From NCBI RefSeq assembly GCF_025147485.1, contig NZ_CP102263.1:1005501-1069500 (forward strand): 64,000 nucleotides of DNA, in the 5' to 3' direction. The position numbers and the translations under genes were made by a program. The stretch comes from Bacteroides uniformis (GTDB taxonomy: Bacteria > Bacteroidota > Bacteroidia > Bacteroidales > Bacteroidaceae). The notes below the pieces were generated by a model, which was not told the DNA's origin, did not search any database, and was given only the letters and a program-made list of their open reading frames with translations. Positions 7,456-18,700 of the stretch are shown here, piece after piece; the stretch's first letter is position 1; the number at the start of each line of letters is the position of its first letter.

Positions 7456-10134
7456 TTATTCTTCATTTTGAATACCGAGTATCATATACCCATAAGGAGG
7501 CAATGTAATATGATAGTCCTCAGACAATACAGGTGGTATATTATCTCCATCCAATAGATTTAGAGGAGTTTGTCCCAGCAAGATACCCGTATTCTTCAAA
7601 TTCACAGAAATGGTTTCCGTACTATTCTGGAAATTCATAATGACTAGGGCCGAAACTTTCCCATCTTTATTGCTTCGTTTAAAGACAGTATACTTACTAT
7701 CATCATTTGAAGGAATACAAGTGCGCTGTCCCATGGGAGCCAACCCGTTATAGCCATTCTGCAACCTGATTAAATCATAAAACTTCTTCTGGTCCTTTTG
7801 AGGCCACTTATCAAGAATTAATTGGGCTATATAATCCGAATGATGATCACCATAATGGTTTATTACTACTGTCCCCATGGAAATTAAATAAGCCAATTCA
7901 AAAAGGCGCTCCTCATTAGTAGCTGGAATCTCCCACATTGGTGGAGTAATAGTTGTTGCCCCCAATGCCACAATACGGTCTCTATAACTCTTCAACTTTC
8001 CATTCAATTCACATGGGTTCTGATTTCTTCTGGCATTTAAGACCTCACTTCTTTTTCCACCGCCCCAACCATACATATCAAAACCTTGAATTAGTTTAAA
8101 ATCAAACCTGCTAATCCATTTTTCAATATTTGAAGCTCCCTCCGCATTAGTTAGAATGCCTCTACGATTTAAAACTTTTATAATAGACTCATTGATAATA
8201 TCGTCAGTAATACCATCATAGACCTCAGGAGCATCCAGAAGTATTCCATCCACCCCCTTATCTGCCCAAAAGTCCAGATAATTCCGACACTCTTCCTGCC
8301 ACTCCCAATTGTTAAAGTTGTAGCTTGGAATGCGTCCTTCAGCCCCATCCGAGTTTCCCCAACACGAATAGTAATAAGCCTGGGCTCTGTCACTCCAAAA
8401 CCAATTGTCATTCAACTTCTTATCACTGAAATGAAACCAGTTCCTCTCCTTACTATATACACCATTACGCTGATCATCACATGCTTTTTCAAAGAAAGGA
8501 GCTTTATACCAACAATAACCAACATTTCCAAAGAAAGTCAGCCTCATATCCCGTGCATGTACTTCACGGAGAAGGTCCTCAAAATCTTCCAATGTTCCAA
8601 TAGACGGGTCTATGGCATAGTTATTTGTAGCTCCAAGCCCTCCCCACACACTAGGATCACCTTCATATATAGCCGAAAGTTCAATATTACGATAACCTTG
8701 TGCCTGCAATATATCCAAACTGTCTTTTATAGAGTTAAGCGTTTGGCGATAGTATTTGGGGTAATACCTTGTCATACCAGAAGTCTCTTCCCACCACGTT
8801 GCATTACGTGGTGAACCAAACCCCTTAATGACCAACGAACGGCTACCTGCTCTACTTTTACTTTTGGCATCCAATATAGTTAATTTGATATACCGATATA
8901 CACCATTCAATTCTTTTACGTACTCAGTACCGGCAATACCCGAACGACAGTCTGCCAATAAGTCCCATTTTTTATTATCATTTGACCCTTCAATAATAAA
9001 GGACCAAACATCTTTTTCCACAAAAGTCTGTTTTATATTCCGAACATCACATGGCAAACCTAAATCCGCACATAACCATTGCGGATAAGCATTATTGTCC
9101 GCATACCAAAAAGTAGTATTGTCACCATCAAAGGCCTTCTTCTGAGTATGATTATTGTCGCAAAACGAAGAAGTGGCAGCTAAAGCATTAAAGGCCAAAT
9201 CCTCAAGTTCCCGACCGCCTAAAGAAACCACATCTTTTTCTGTTCCAAAAACTCGAAATTCACAACTGTGTGCCCAATATCCCTTCGCTGAGCCCAAAAT
9301 AGTCAGTCTAATATAACGGAATTCTCCTGAAACCGGAGTTTTGAAATCAAATCCACTAATACCATCTGTATTATCAACCAAAACAGCCCAGTGCAATTCA
9401 TCATTGGAACCTTCAATCTTAAACTTCCAGCTATCATGGTCTTTAAAGATTTGCTGAATTCCGGATAACGTACAAACCTCTTCCAGATCAACAGTCAAAG
9501 ATTGGGGAAACTGCTCATTATCAGCAATCCAATAGGTTGACATATTTCCATCCAAAGCATCATTCGGATTATGATCCTTTTGCAGCACCACATTAGTGCA
9601 TTGCTTACCTAAAGCAATATTCTTATCCGCATTTGTTCCATTTATAACAAATTCTTTCGAAGAAGGCAGAAAACCATCTTTAGACTCAAGGACAGTTAAT
9701 TTTACATAACGGTACACGCCACTCACACTTTCTGCAAAAACATCACCGGAAGCTCCTTTCGTCTTATCTACCAACAGCAACCAATTCTCTTTATCAACAG
9801 AGCCTTCTACCTTGAATTTCCAAACAGACGATTCATGAAATACCTGACAAATGCTAGTCAATGAATAAGAGGTTTTCAAATCTACTACAATCCATCCGGC
9901 AGACTGGCTAGATTGCCAGAAAGAAGTCAAACTACCGTCTACAGCTTTGGCTGAAGAATGCTTCCCTTTGGAAGAAGATGCCACAGTGGACGCTCCTACC
10001 GATAAATTTCCTTTCCTTACTTCAAGAATATCCGTTCCAGACCTTGCAAAAGAGAAACTATCACCATACTTTTCCCGAGAATAGCCATGGAGAGATAGCA
10101 TCATCACCAATACCCATACAATCTTAAATTTCAT
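7456..10134 (-). CDS. GH13-like (alpha-amylase superfamily) hydrolase with three F5/8 type C domains
   Basis: Last gene of the PUL, about 892 residues with a signal peptide. Three consecutive discoidin/F5/8 type C domains fill roughly residues 40-450. Each carries the A-DG-T-W-A sugar-binding pattern and an R-Y-I/V-K-LT strand. A TIM barrel resembling the alpha-amylase superfamily follows (about 450-800), then a C-terminal beta domain. The presumed nucleophile Asp lies in GVDGILLDAPE and the presumed acid Glu in ILTNAEGAS. The Arg normally two residues before the nucleophile in GH13 is Leu here, so this is a divergent member and its substrate cannot be read from sequence. The start at 10134 puts the signal peptide first; 10158 and 10140 are in-frame alternatives. 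Confidence 0.78.
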   Translation of the reverse strand: MKFKIVWVLVMMLSLHGYSREKYGDSFSFARSGTDILEVRKGNLSVGASTVASSSKGKHSSAKAVDGSLTSFWQSSQSAGWIVVDLKTSYSLTSICQVFHESSVWKFKVEGSVDKENWLLLVDKTKGASGDVFAESVSGVYRYVKLTVLESKDGFLPSSKEFVINGTNADKNIALGKQCTNVVLQKDHNPNDALDGNMSTYWIADNEQFPQSLTVDLEEVCTLSGIQQIFKDHDSWKFKIEGSNDELHWAVLVDNTDGISGFDFKTPVSGEFRYIRLTILGSAKGYWAHSCEFRVFGTEKDVVSLGGRELEDLAFNALAATSSFCDNNHTQKKAFDGDNTTFWYADNNAYPQWLCADLGLPCDVRNIKQTFVEKDVWSFIIEGSNDNKKWDLLADCRSGIAGTEYVKELNGVYRYIKLTILDAKSKSRAGSRSLVIKGFGSPRNATWWEETSGMTRYYPKYYRQTLNSIKDSLDILQAQGYRNIELSAIYEGDPSVWGGLGATNNYAIDPSIGTLEDFEDLLREVHARDMRLTFFGNVGYCWYKAPFFEKACDDQRNGVYSKERNWFHFSDKKLNDNWFWSDRAQAYYYSCWGNSDGAEGRIPSYNFNNWEWQEECRNYLDFWADKGVDGILLDAPEVYDGITDDIINESIIKVLNRRGILTNAEGASNIEKWISRFDFKLIQGFDMYGWGGGKRSEVLNARRNQNPCELNGKLKSYRDRIVALGATTITPPMWEIPATNEERLFELAYLISMGTVVINHYGDHHSDYIAQLILDKWPQKDQKKFYDLIRLQNGYNGLAPMGQRTCIPSNDDSKYTVFKRSNKDGKVSALVIMNFQNSTETISVNLKNTGILLGQTPLNLLDGDNIPPVLSEDYHITLPPYGYMILGIQNEE

Positions 10135-10193
10135 AATCATCTTAAATTTGTTTATCATGTTTATTTGAATCTCATAGATAGAACGTTATCGAA

Positions 10194-11384
10194 TTATCCC
10201 CCAACTTGAGTTTCATTTCCCCACAGTTTGGCACCATTACCCAAATTCTTTCGCCACTCATGCCTCCATCTATGTATATCCTGATCACGAATAAAAGCTT
10301 TAGGCCTTCTATCTTCTTTGGTCGGAGCAGGAGGTAGAACTCCAGCTTCTGATTGATACCAGTATACCACACTACTAATATCCAGTGTCAAATTATTATT
10401 ATGCCCATGTTCTATTGTCCCTCTTAACGATTTCTCAAAATAAATCGGATCTGCCACAAAGAAACGATACACATGCGTTCTTCCCAACCAACCATTGTCA
10501 TTATTAACCCTTGCATAACCATAATAAGGATGATTGAACAAGGTCTTCGGACACCACGAAGTATTAAAAAAGTCTTCAGTGCCCGTACCTAACAAAGATG
10601 CCTTTTCTTCACCATCAATGAATATCATATCATCTCCTTCTCCATACCACATTGTTGAAGGAGAATGGACATAATAATTTATCCCTACAAAATGTCCTTT
10701 ACCCTTTATATCAGCAAACAGATAGTTATTAGCACCGTCCACATTATTACCCATTGGTCCTACCAATCCCCATTCGGTTTCACCTTCTGGTAAAGCTTCC
10801 GTCAATTCATGATTATACCATGCATGGAAACGTCCTGAACCCACCGGCAATTTTCTCATTTCTACATAATCTACATAAAAATAGATGCAATCAATATTTA
10901 TATCGCTTTGATTCTCTATCTCTAAACGGGCACCATTGGCAAAAGGCATCTGGAAATAAGAAACCAAACCAGTCCCATTTGTAGGACCAACTGCCAATGG
11001 GAGTGTAGCATATTCATAATGCTCGTCCCATCCATTTCCAAAAAAAGCAGCAATCGGAGACTCTACTGAAGGAGTAGACCGTCCATCCCAATATATCCTG
11101 AATATGAGATCATTTCTCATAATATGCATCGGGGCAATAGTAAACCAAATATGGTTAATAATACCAGTACCCGGAATATCAACACTCCATTTCTCTCCTG
11201 GTTTTATAGGACCTACATTATCATTATTATTCCCCGTTTTATCGGCACTACTTATTCTACGGTTACGGACACCTTCTTGAATAGTAGTCAACCCTCCTAG
11301 TTCTCCACCCCTCACTTGAGTATGACCATCTAAAGTTGCGAACATACTCAAAAAGAACAACATAATCAAATTTATTTTTTTCAT
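10194..11384 (-). CDS. DUF2961 / GH172-family glycoside hydrolase (first of two)
   Basis: About 396 residues with a signal peptide ending near HTQ. The DUF2961 jelly-roll fold is recognised from SVDIPGTGIINHIWFTI, the ESPIAAFFGNGW segment, the EGDDMIFIDGEE strand and the GTGTEDFFN motif carrying the acidic catalytic region. Characterised GH172 enzymes act on fructofuranosides or alpha-D-arabinofuranosides, so exo-action on a furanoside is expected. The protein is probably periplasmic. It sits 36 bp upstream of the GH13-like gene and 42 bp after the GH92 gene. An in-frame ATG at 11402 would add six residues. Confidence 0.85.
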   Translation of the reverse strand: MKKINLIMLFFLSMFATLDGHTQVRGGELGGLTTIQEGVRNRRISSADKTGNNNDNVGPIKPGEKWSVDIPGTGIINHIWFTIAPMHIMRNDLIFRIYWDGRSTPSVESPIAAFFGNGWDEHYEYATLPLAVGPTNGTGLVSYFQMPFANGARLEIENQSDINIDCIYFYVDYVEMRKLPVGSGRFHAWYNHELTEALPEGETEWGLVGPMGNNVDGANNYLFADIKGKGHFVGINYYVHSPSTMWYGEGDDMIFIDGEEKASLLGTGTEDFFNTSWCPKTLFNHPYYGYARVNNDNGWLGRTHVYRFFVADPIYFEKSLRGTIEHGHNNNLTLDISSVVYWYQSEAGVLPPAPTKEDRRPKAFIRDQDIHRWRHEWRKNLGNGAKLWGNETQVGG

Positions 11385-11426
11385 TCTTAATGTATTAATC
11401 AATTAAACAATACACATATTGATTTT

Positions 11427-13802
11427 TTACTGGGTATTGGAAGACATGGAAGGTGGAGCATCTTGCGGCCTACTTCCCCATTTATAATTAGGCTTTTTCC
11501 CCATTATCAACTCCAGTTCCCCCCCATTTACCAGTTCAGAGTGATAGAACCAAGGTTTAGAAAGTTTCTTCCCGTTCAATTTGGCAGATTGTATATACCG
11601 ATTCTCATTGGACACATTTTTTGCTTCAATTACAAACTTACCACCTTTATAGTATTTTTCATCCAAATGAATGGTTACCTTCTCAAATAATGGCGAACTA
11701 ATCTCATAAAAAGGCTCCACACAGCCTCCTCCATTCACTTCAAACAGCCCCATTGCAGCCATTACAAACCAAGCTCCACCTTGTCCCTGGTCTTCATCAC
11801 CCGGCCAACCATGAATAGGGGTCGAGCCATAATATTTATTCATCATTTCTCGTGCCCAGTACTGCGTTAACCAAGGCTTTCCAGAATAATTAAACAGAAA
11901 AGCCGCCTGCATACACGGTTGATTACCGTGATTCACATAAGCCGCACTGAACCTATCACCCGGAGGAGAGAAACTGTATTCAGAAGAAATTTCAAATCCT
12001 TCATTTAACCGACGGTTAAATTCTTCCCTACCAATCATCTTAACCAACTCATTCATATCATGAGGTACCATCCACGTATATTGCCACGAGTTACCTTCTA
12101 CAAATCCAGAGCCCAGCCACGACCAACTGGTAGAATGCTCATCTTTATTAATAGGTTCAAAATCCGGCATCCACGTTCCATCACTATATTTCGGCCGGAC
12201 ATATTTCGTTTCCGAATCGAAAACATTTTTATAATTATAAGCACGTCTTGTAAAATAATCATAATCCTCTTCATAGCCAAGAGCCTTGGCAAATTGTGCC
12301 GCATTCCAATCATCAAAAGCGTACTCCAATGTATTAGAAGTTGGCCCCTCATAGGTAGTTCCAAAGACATTATGATGAGATTTCTCACCATAAGGCACAA
12401 ATCCATACTTCAAGTAAACATCCAAATGCCTATTGCCTACAATACCACCAGAAGAAAGTGCTGTTCCCTGTGTTGTCAAGGTCTTTTTAACAGCTTCATA
12501 CGCTTTATCTACATCATAATTACGAATACCTTTCTGATATGCACTCACCATAAGAGGTATCTCATGCTGAGCTCCCATAATATCACAATACTCCACTCCC
12601 GGAGGTCCATTGGGTAACCATCCACCCACTCTGTAATACTCCAATAATGACTCTACCCACTTATTCATAATGTCTGGAGTAGCAAGTGCCCACAATTGAT
12701 TGAGATTCCAAAAAGTATTCCAAAAAGCATCACAGCCATAAATAGGCGAAGCAGGATCTTTCAATTGTTGTGTTCGCTCATACATATCAACATATTGACC
12801 GTCCACATCACTGAAAATAGTCCTTGAACAATAAGAACGATATAAATTCGTATAGAACTTTCGTTTATCTTCCTCAGTTCCTCCTTCAATTTCAATGGTG
12901 CTTAAGATTTTTCTCCATTCATTAACGGCATATTTACGGACTGCATCAAAGTTCCAGCCAAAGCCTCCAGACTCCACTTCCAAATTCTTTCGTGCTTGTT
13001 CAATACTCACATACGATATAGCAGTCTTAAGCTGGATAATCTCACCCTCCTCCGTATTAAAATTCATAAAAGCACCGATATCATGTCTTCCCCAACAAAT
13101 GCTTGAAGTAGTATCCACATACCCATTGACCCATGTTCCAAAAGATTTCATCGGTTTATCGACACGAGCAACAAAATATACTGTATAATCATTCAGCAGA
13201 TTGGTTGGCTCATCATACGACGATTGGGTAGAGAAACCTTCTATTTCATAATCACTGACTTTGGATATAGAAGCCCATCTAACTTCATATGGATATTCCG
13301 AACCATTCTCCAAATCAAATAAAATACGGGAACTATCCGATTTTGGAAATGTATACCTTTGAAACCCCGTACGTGTTGTAGAAGTTAGTTCCGCTTTTAT
13401 ATTATAATCATCCAAAAGGACTGAATAATATGATAAAGAAGCTTTCTCATTTTTATGATTAATACGGGAGCGGTAGCCGCTATCAGGTTCGTTTTCTTCT
13501 CCCGGCTTAATTTTCAGAGGTCCGGTAACAGGCATGGTCAGTAAGCCCCCCATCGTCCAACTATGTATATGACTAAAACCTATGATCTGATTAATTTTAT
13601 ACTCATAACCACCTCTCCATACATTCCCCTGATTGTCCGGACTAAGCTTTACCATTCCGAATGGCATAGCTGGTCCGGGAAATTGCATCCATCTCGAATC
13701 AGAATTTCCAATCATAGAATCAACGTACTCTGTGACATCCCTTGACTGTCCCCAAAGAGAAGAGCTAAAGTATAACAAGAACAATAATATCACCTTTTTC
13801 AT
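11427..13802 (-). CDS. GH92 family alpha-mannosidase
   Basis: A 791-residue exported protein (signal ending SLWGQ). The whole GH92 fold is visible: the N-terminal beta domain with GPAMPFGMVKLSPDN and GFSHIHSWTMGG, and the alpha/alpha barrel with WNTFWNLNQLWALATPD. It also has the EGNSWQYTWMVPHD segment carrying the general acid Glu, and GDEDQGQGGAWFVMAAMG. Family members are calcium-dependent exo-alpha-mannosidases acting on host or fungal mannosides. The canonical GNEDCGQ is GDEDQGQ here, a modest deviation. The gene follows susD by 77 bp and is probably in the same transcript, which implies terminal alpha-mannose in the target glycan. Confidence 0.93.
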   Translation of the reverse strand: MKKVILLFLLYFSSSLWGQSRDVTEYVDSMIGNSDSRWMQFPGPAMPFGMVKLSPDNQGNVWRGGYEYKINQIIGFSHIHSWTMGGLLTMPVTGPLKIKPGEENEPDSGYRSRINHKNEKASLSYYSVLLDDYNIKAELTSTTRTGFQRYTFPKSDSSRILFDLENGSEYPYEVRWASISKVSDYEIEGFSTQSSYDEPTNLLNDYTVYFVARVDKPMKSFGTWVNGYVDTTSSICWGRHDIGAFMNFNTEEGEIIQLKTAISYVSIEQARKNLEVESGGFGWNFDAVRKYAVNEWRKILSTIEIEGGTEEDKRKFYTNLYRSYCSRTIFSDVDGQYVDMYERTQQLKDPASPIYGCDAFWNTFWNLNQLWALATPDIMNKWVESLLEYYRVGGWLPNGPPGVEYCDIMGAQHEIPLMVSAYQKGIRNYDVDKAYEAVKKTLTTQGTALSSGGIVGNRHLDVYLKYGFVPYGEKSHHNVFGTTYEGPTSNTLEYAFDDWNAAQFAKALGYEEDYDYFTRRAYNYKNVFDSETKYVRPKYSDGTWMPDFEPINKDEHSTSWSWLGSGFVEGNSWQYTWMVPHDMNELVKMIGREEFNRRLNEGFEISSEYSFSPPGDRFSAAYVNHGNQPCMQAAFLFNYSGKPWLTQYWAREMMNKYYGSTPIHGWPGDEDQGQGGAWFVMAAMGLFEVNGGGCVEPFYEISSPLFEKVTIHLDEKYYKGGKFVIEAKNVSNENRYIQSAKLNGKKLSKPWFYHSELVNGGELELIMGKKPNYKWGSRPQDAPPSMSSNTQ

Positions 13803-13878
13803 ACTTATAAGTATATGAATTTCATATAAATACTTTACATGCCTACCGAACCTCTTTGATTAAGTTCAAATTCAGCTA

Positions 13879-15684
13879 TCAATTAATTCCACCCCATCCC
13901 GGATTCTGTACAAAAATATCAGGATTCTTATTAACTTCATCTTGATGGAACGGCCACAAATAGTGCTTAGGTGCCTCAAATACTCTTTCCTCAACCAAAG
14001 TACGTTTAAAGAAACTATTATCACGGGCACCAATATCCATACCATGGACCGCTTTTACCTGATCGCTTATCTTCCAACGATTACAATCGAAATACCGATG
14101 AGTCTCCAAAGCTAATTCCACTTGACGTTCGCGTCTAATTTTTTGTCTCATTTCATCTTGAGACAAACCTGCCTTCAACCCTGGCAATCCCGAACGTTTA
14201 CGAATCAAATTTACATATTTATAGACATCATCCACCGGACCAGAAGCCTCATTCAATGCTTCTGCATAATTGAGGTAAAGTTCCCCCAAACGGAAATAAT
14301 TCCATGTCTTATTTACAAAAACTCCTCTTAAAATATCTACACCATCCTCATCCAAAAACTTACGCATCAGATAACCAGTAGTTGTATAGTCAGGTCCACC
14401 AGTACGTCCATCAGGAGCTCCCATACGGAAATCAATCTGACGTCCTCTCCAGTAAGCACCGCTATAAGTAACTGTTGCATAGAATCTCGGTTCTCTGTCT
14501 ACAAACATATTAAAAGTATTTTCCGGATAATACCCCTCTGCATCTGCCTCTTCCGTAAACCCTTCTTCAGAATATCCTGATTCAGAATATCCTGATTCAG
14601 AATTAATTATTGGACTACCATCAGCATTATATCCTAAAATAGGAGTTGTACCATCTGCCATTTCATATGCATCAACAAGCTCCTGAGTAGGACATAAGCC
14701 TGACCAACCGCCTAAACTGAGCGGAGCGGCAGCACGTTCCATCTGGTCATAAATCGCCACATTCTTTGCAAAAATAATCTCCTTATTCCAGTTCTCTACA
14801 AACAAGTAACGGTAATTCTCCATTGGGTCACCTGACGGTGCATAATACAACCCATAACCTGCCTTTTCCATTTCATCTATACATGTTTTGGTATATTCGG
14901 CAGCAATCTTCCAACGTTCCGCTTCATAAGAGAGGGGGAACAAGTGATTTCCTTCTTTATCTGTAAAGTTTGCATAATCAGGATTACCATTCCACAAGGG
15001 GCTAGCCCTATAAAGTAAAGCCCTCGCCTTTAATGCCATAGCAGCAGCTTTTGTCACACGACCATATCTGTCTGCTCCTTCTTTCATTTTCAGCATACCT
15101 CCAGCCTTATCACACTCGTTAGTAATAAAATCTACACACTGATCTAACGGCATTCGTTTACACAATTCTGAAAAATCTTCATTGGGATCAAATACTTTCT
15201 CTGTAATGTGTATCGGCCCATAAATACGCAATAATTGGAAATGAAAAAATGCACGTAAGAAAGTAGCCTCTCCAATCCAACCGGCACGCTTTGACTCATC
15301 CATAGGAACCTTAGCTACATTTTCAAGAAAGATATTCGTTTTTCTAATACCCTGGTATGCCATATTGGAAATATCTTTTAAAACATTATCAGGTGTCCAG
15401 GACCCATTATTCATGAAGTAGGCAAAACAATTTGTATAAGGATAATCCAGCTCATCTGCCGCACCAACGAATGGATTGTGCCCCCAATCATTCGTGAAAT
15501 TCAATTCCCAGGGCATATTCCAATAAATGGATGATAAGAATTGCTCTGCATAATTCTCTCGTGTAAACACATCATCAAGGGTCAAATCTTCATCAGGTGC
15601 TTTATCTAAGTAATCAGCACATGAAGTATTTACTCCCAATAATATCATCAACAAAGTGATGCAAACTATATTAATACGTTTCAT
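13879..15684 (-). CDS. SusD-like glycan-binding lipoprotein (RagB/SusD)
   Basis: Surface lipoprotein that delivers glycan fragments to the SusC partner encoded 29 bp upstream. The 601 residues start with a lipobox near NTSC. They show the SusD TPR scaffold: ATFLRAFFHFQLLRIYG, AAAMALKARALLYRASPLW, and the C-terminal YLNYAEALNEA and RRERQVELALETHRYFDCNRW segments. The length is above the 500-570 typical of the family. Part of the extra length is a short acidic, serine-rich insertion with a tandem 15-bp repeat (14566-14604). Confidence 0.93.
   Translation of the reverse strand: MKRINIVCITLLMILLGVNTSCADYLDKAPDEDLTLDDVFTRENYAEQFLSSIYWNMPWELNFTNDWGHNPFVGAADELDYPYTNCFAYFMNNGSWTPDNVLKDISNMAYQGIRKTNIFLENVAKVPMDESKRAGWIGEATFLRAFFHFQLLRIYGPIHITEKVFDPNEDFSELCKRMPLDQCVDFITNECDKAGGMLKMKEGADRYGRVTKAAAMALKARALLYRASPLWNGNPDYANFTDKEGNHLFPLSYEAERWKIAAEYTKTCIDEMEKAGYGLYYAPSGDPMENYRYLFVENWNKEIIFAKNVAIYDQMERAAAPLSLGGWSGLCPTQELVDAYEMADGTTPILGYNADGSPIINSESGYSESGYSEEGFTEEADAEGYYPENTFNMFVDREPRFYATVTYSGAYWRGRQIDFRMGAPDGRTGGPDYTTTGYLMRKFLDEDGVDILRGVFVNKTWNYFRLGELYLNYAEALNEASGPVDDVYKYVNLIRKRSGLPGLKAGLSQDEMRQKIRRERQVELALETHRYFDCNRWKISDQVKAVHGMDIGARDNSFFKRTLVEERVFEAPKHYLWPFHQDEVNKNPDIFVQNPGWGGIN
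14566..14604 (-). repeat. In-frame 15-bp tandem repeat inside susD
   Basis: TTCAGAATATCCTGA occurs twice back to back (14566-14580 and 14581-14595), followed by a 9-bp partial copy. It codes for repeated Ser-Gly-Tyr-Ser-Glu in an acidic loop of SusD. Copy-number change would keep the frame. Confidence 0.8.
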
Positions 15685-15712
15685 ATTCGCTCAAGTTTAA
15701 TCGTTCTACTTT

Positions 15713-18700
15713 TTAAAAATCCACTGCAAGTCCAAAATTCACAGCCCGTTGAATAGGATACCAATTATCAGATTCCGGATCAATTGTGTGATTAATCTTA
15801 TCCCATGTATAAAGGTTAGTTCCGTTTACAAACACTCTGAGATTATTGATCTTCAATTTACTTACAACTTTCTTTGGCAAAGTATAGCCAACTTCCAGAT
15901 TCTTCAAACGCAAATAACTAGCATCTTTCTGCCAAACCGTCGACCGCCGCATACTTTGTACATTAAAGCCATCCGTAACCACCGGATATTTTGCTGCACC
16001 AGCAGTTTCAGGTGTCCAACGATTGTCATAAATTTCCTTGAATACATTGAAAAAGCCCATACCACTAGCAAATGGCCAGAAAGTACGATCTTCGAAGAAA
16101 GTACTCGTACGAGCAGCACCTGTAAAATAGGCACTCAAATCAAATCCCTTATATTCAATCGTACCACCAAATCCAAAAACCAATTCTGGTTCACGAGTAT
16201 AACCTATTGCGCATTGGTCATTTGAATCAATAATATTATCTCCATTGATATCCTTATATTTCACATCTCCCGGTATTGGACGTCCACCCAATAAAGACTG
16301 GTCATACCAATTGTCAATATCTTCTTCTGATTCAAAAAATCCAGCAGCTACCAAACCGAACGGTTGACCGATAGGATGTCCTATCTCGGACAAATTTGAA
16401 TAGAGTGGATCGGCTTTATCATTTTCAAGTACTTTACTACGAGCAAATGTTACATTCCCGCGTAATGAATAGAACAATCCGGAAGAAGTACGATCTTTAA
16501 ATTCCAACAATGCATCAAAGCCTTTATTTTCTGCTTTTCCCAAATTACCCCATAAAACACTTGCAGCCAAGAAACCTGCTCCCGTTGGTACAGATTGGCG
16601 TTGCATTAAAATACCCTTTCTTTTTTCATAGAAAAAATCCATCTGTAAACTAAAACGGTCTTTCCACAAACCTAAATCAAGTCCTAAATTCGTTTTAACC
16701 GCAGTTTCCCAAGTAACATTGTTGTAGCCAATCTTAGATTCAATAATACCGGGCCATCTAATTTGATCTTGTCCAAAATAGTACACTTGTTCCCAATTCT
16801 GATCCATCTTTGTCAAATACAAAAAACGATCACCACCAATTTGGTCATTACCAACTTCTCCATGTGAAAATCTTAATTTCAAATTGCTTACTAAATTATC
16901 TTTCCAAAAAGATTCTCCAGAAACTAACCATCCTAAAGATATAGCAGGGAAGAAGCCCATTCGCTTTCCTTTCGGAAAGTTCTCTGATCCATTATAGCCC
17001 GCATTAAATTCTATAAAGTATCGCTGTGCATAGTCATAAGTCGCGCGCATCGCCAAACCTTGACTTCGATAAGGTAAATTCATAATAGAAGTCCCAGCAG
17101 ACAAATTATCATATTGTCGACGATTTAAAAGTAACATACCTGCAACAGAATGTTTATCGAATGTGCGTTGATAATTTACCGAAAAATCCATATAGATAGC
17201 ACGATTTGAATTTTGTTCGATACTATACCCCATTGCCTTATCGTCCCGGTGTGTAATATATTGATCTTCTCCAGTTTGTTCATTCTTGCCAATATATTGC
17301 TTTATACCAAATTCCTTATATCTCAATGCTTTGTTTGCGTGATAAAAGTCAAAAGAGAAATGCCCCTTCACCGATAGTCCTTTTGTTACTAAACGAGATA
17401 AGTCCCAGGTTAAACCTGCTGTAGATTGTATAGTAGTCAAATGCTCATCAGAGTAACCCGTTTGCGTAGATTGTCCCCATGGATTAGAGCCGATATACGT
17501 AGGCAGACCACTGATACTTCCATCCGGATTCGTCACAGGAAATGCAATAGGTCCAGTATCACGTAAACCATTAAAGATACCTGCTGCACCAGCACCCGGA
17601 TAATTACGGTCATCAATAATACCACCAACACCCAGCTCTACAACCAAGTCTCTAGTCAAGTTTATATCTACGTTAGAACGATAATTATATCTGGAAACTT
17701 TTGCATTCGTATTATGAGGATTACTTTTATCCGTTTTATATATACCTGTCTGCATTGAATATCCCAAATTCACGTAATACCGTACTATTTCATTACCGCC
17801 AGTTACACTCAAATTGTTTATTGTCTGATATGAATTTTTATTAAGAACCTTATCTATCCAATCCACATTCGGATATAAATAAGGATCTGAACCTGTACGG
17901 AATTTCTCCAACTCTTCATTAGACCAACGAGGAGCCTTGCCCACATTAGCCAATCCCTCGTTCATTAATGAGGCATATTCATAACCGTCAATATAATTAC
18001 GCTCGGCCAAGCTGGAAAGAATAGCAGATTCTGTTCGGAACGAGACTTGAGGCTTACCTTGCTTACCTCTCTTTGTATTAATCAGAATAACGCCATTAGC
18101 ACCTTTCACACCATAAACAGCAGTTGCCGAAGCATCCTTAAGTACAGACAAACTTTCGACTTCATCTGGATTTACTGAACTTATAGACCGCTCAATACCA
18201 TCTACTAAAACCAAAGGTGCCTTTTCTCCCCAAGTTGCAATACCACGAATATAAATAGACGCTGCATCAAATCCTGGTTCACCAGATGTCTGTCGTGTTA
18301 TAATACCTGGCATGCGACCAGAAAGCGCATTTGGTAGTGAAGTGGTTGCAGTTTGCTTAATAGCTTTAGGAGCAATGTTGGATATAGATCCTACTACACT
18401 GACCTTTTTCTGAGTACCATACCCTACCACCACAACTTCTTCCAATTGAGTATCTCCCTCTTTCATTATGATTTCCAGATTCTCTTTTCCATTAACTGGC
18501 AGTTCAAGATTTCCAAAGCCAACATAAGTAAACAACAATACACCGTCACTAGGAGCTTCTAATGTAAATTGTCCATTAGCATCAGTAATCGTACCGATAA
18601 TTGTTCCTTTTACTACAACATTTACACCAGGAAGAGTAATACCAGCCTCATCCTTTACGATACCTGTAACTTTAATCCTTTGAGAAGGAGACATAAAAGC

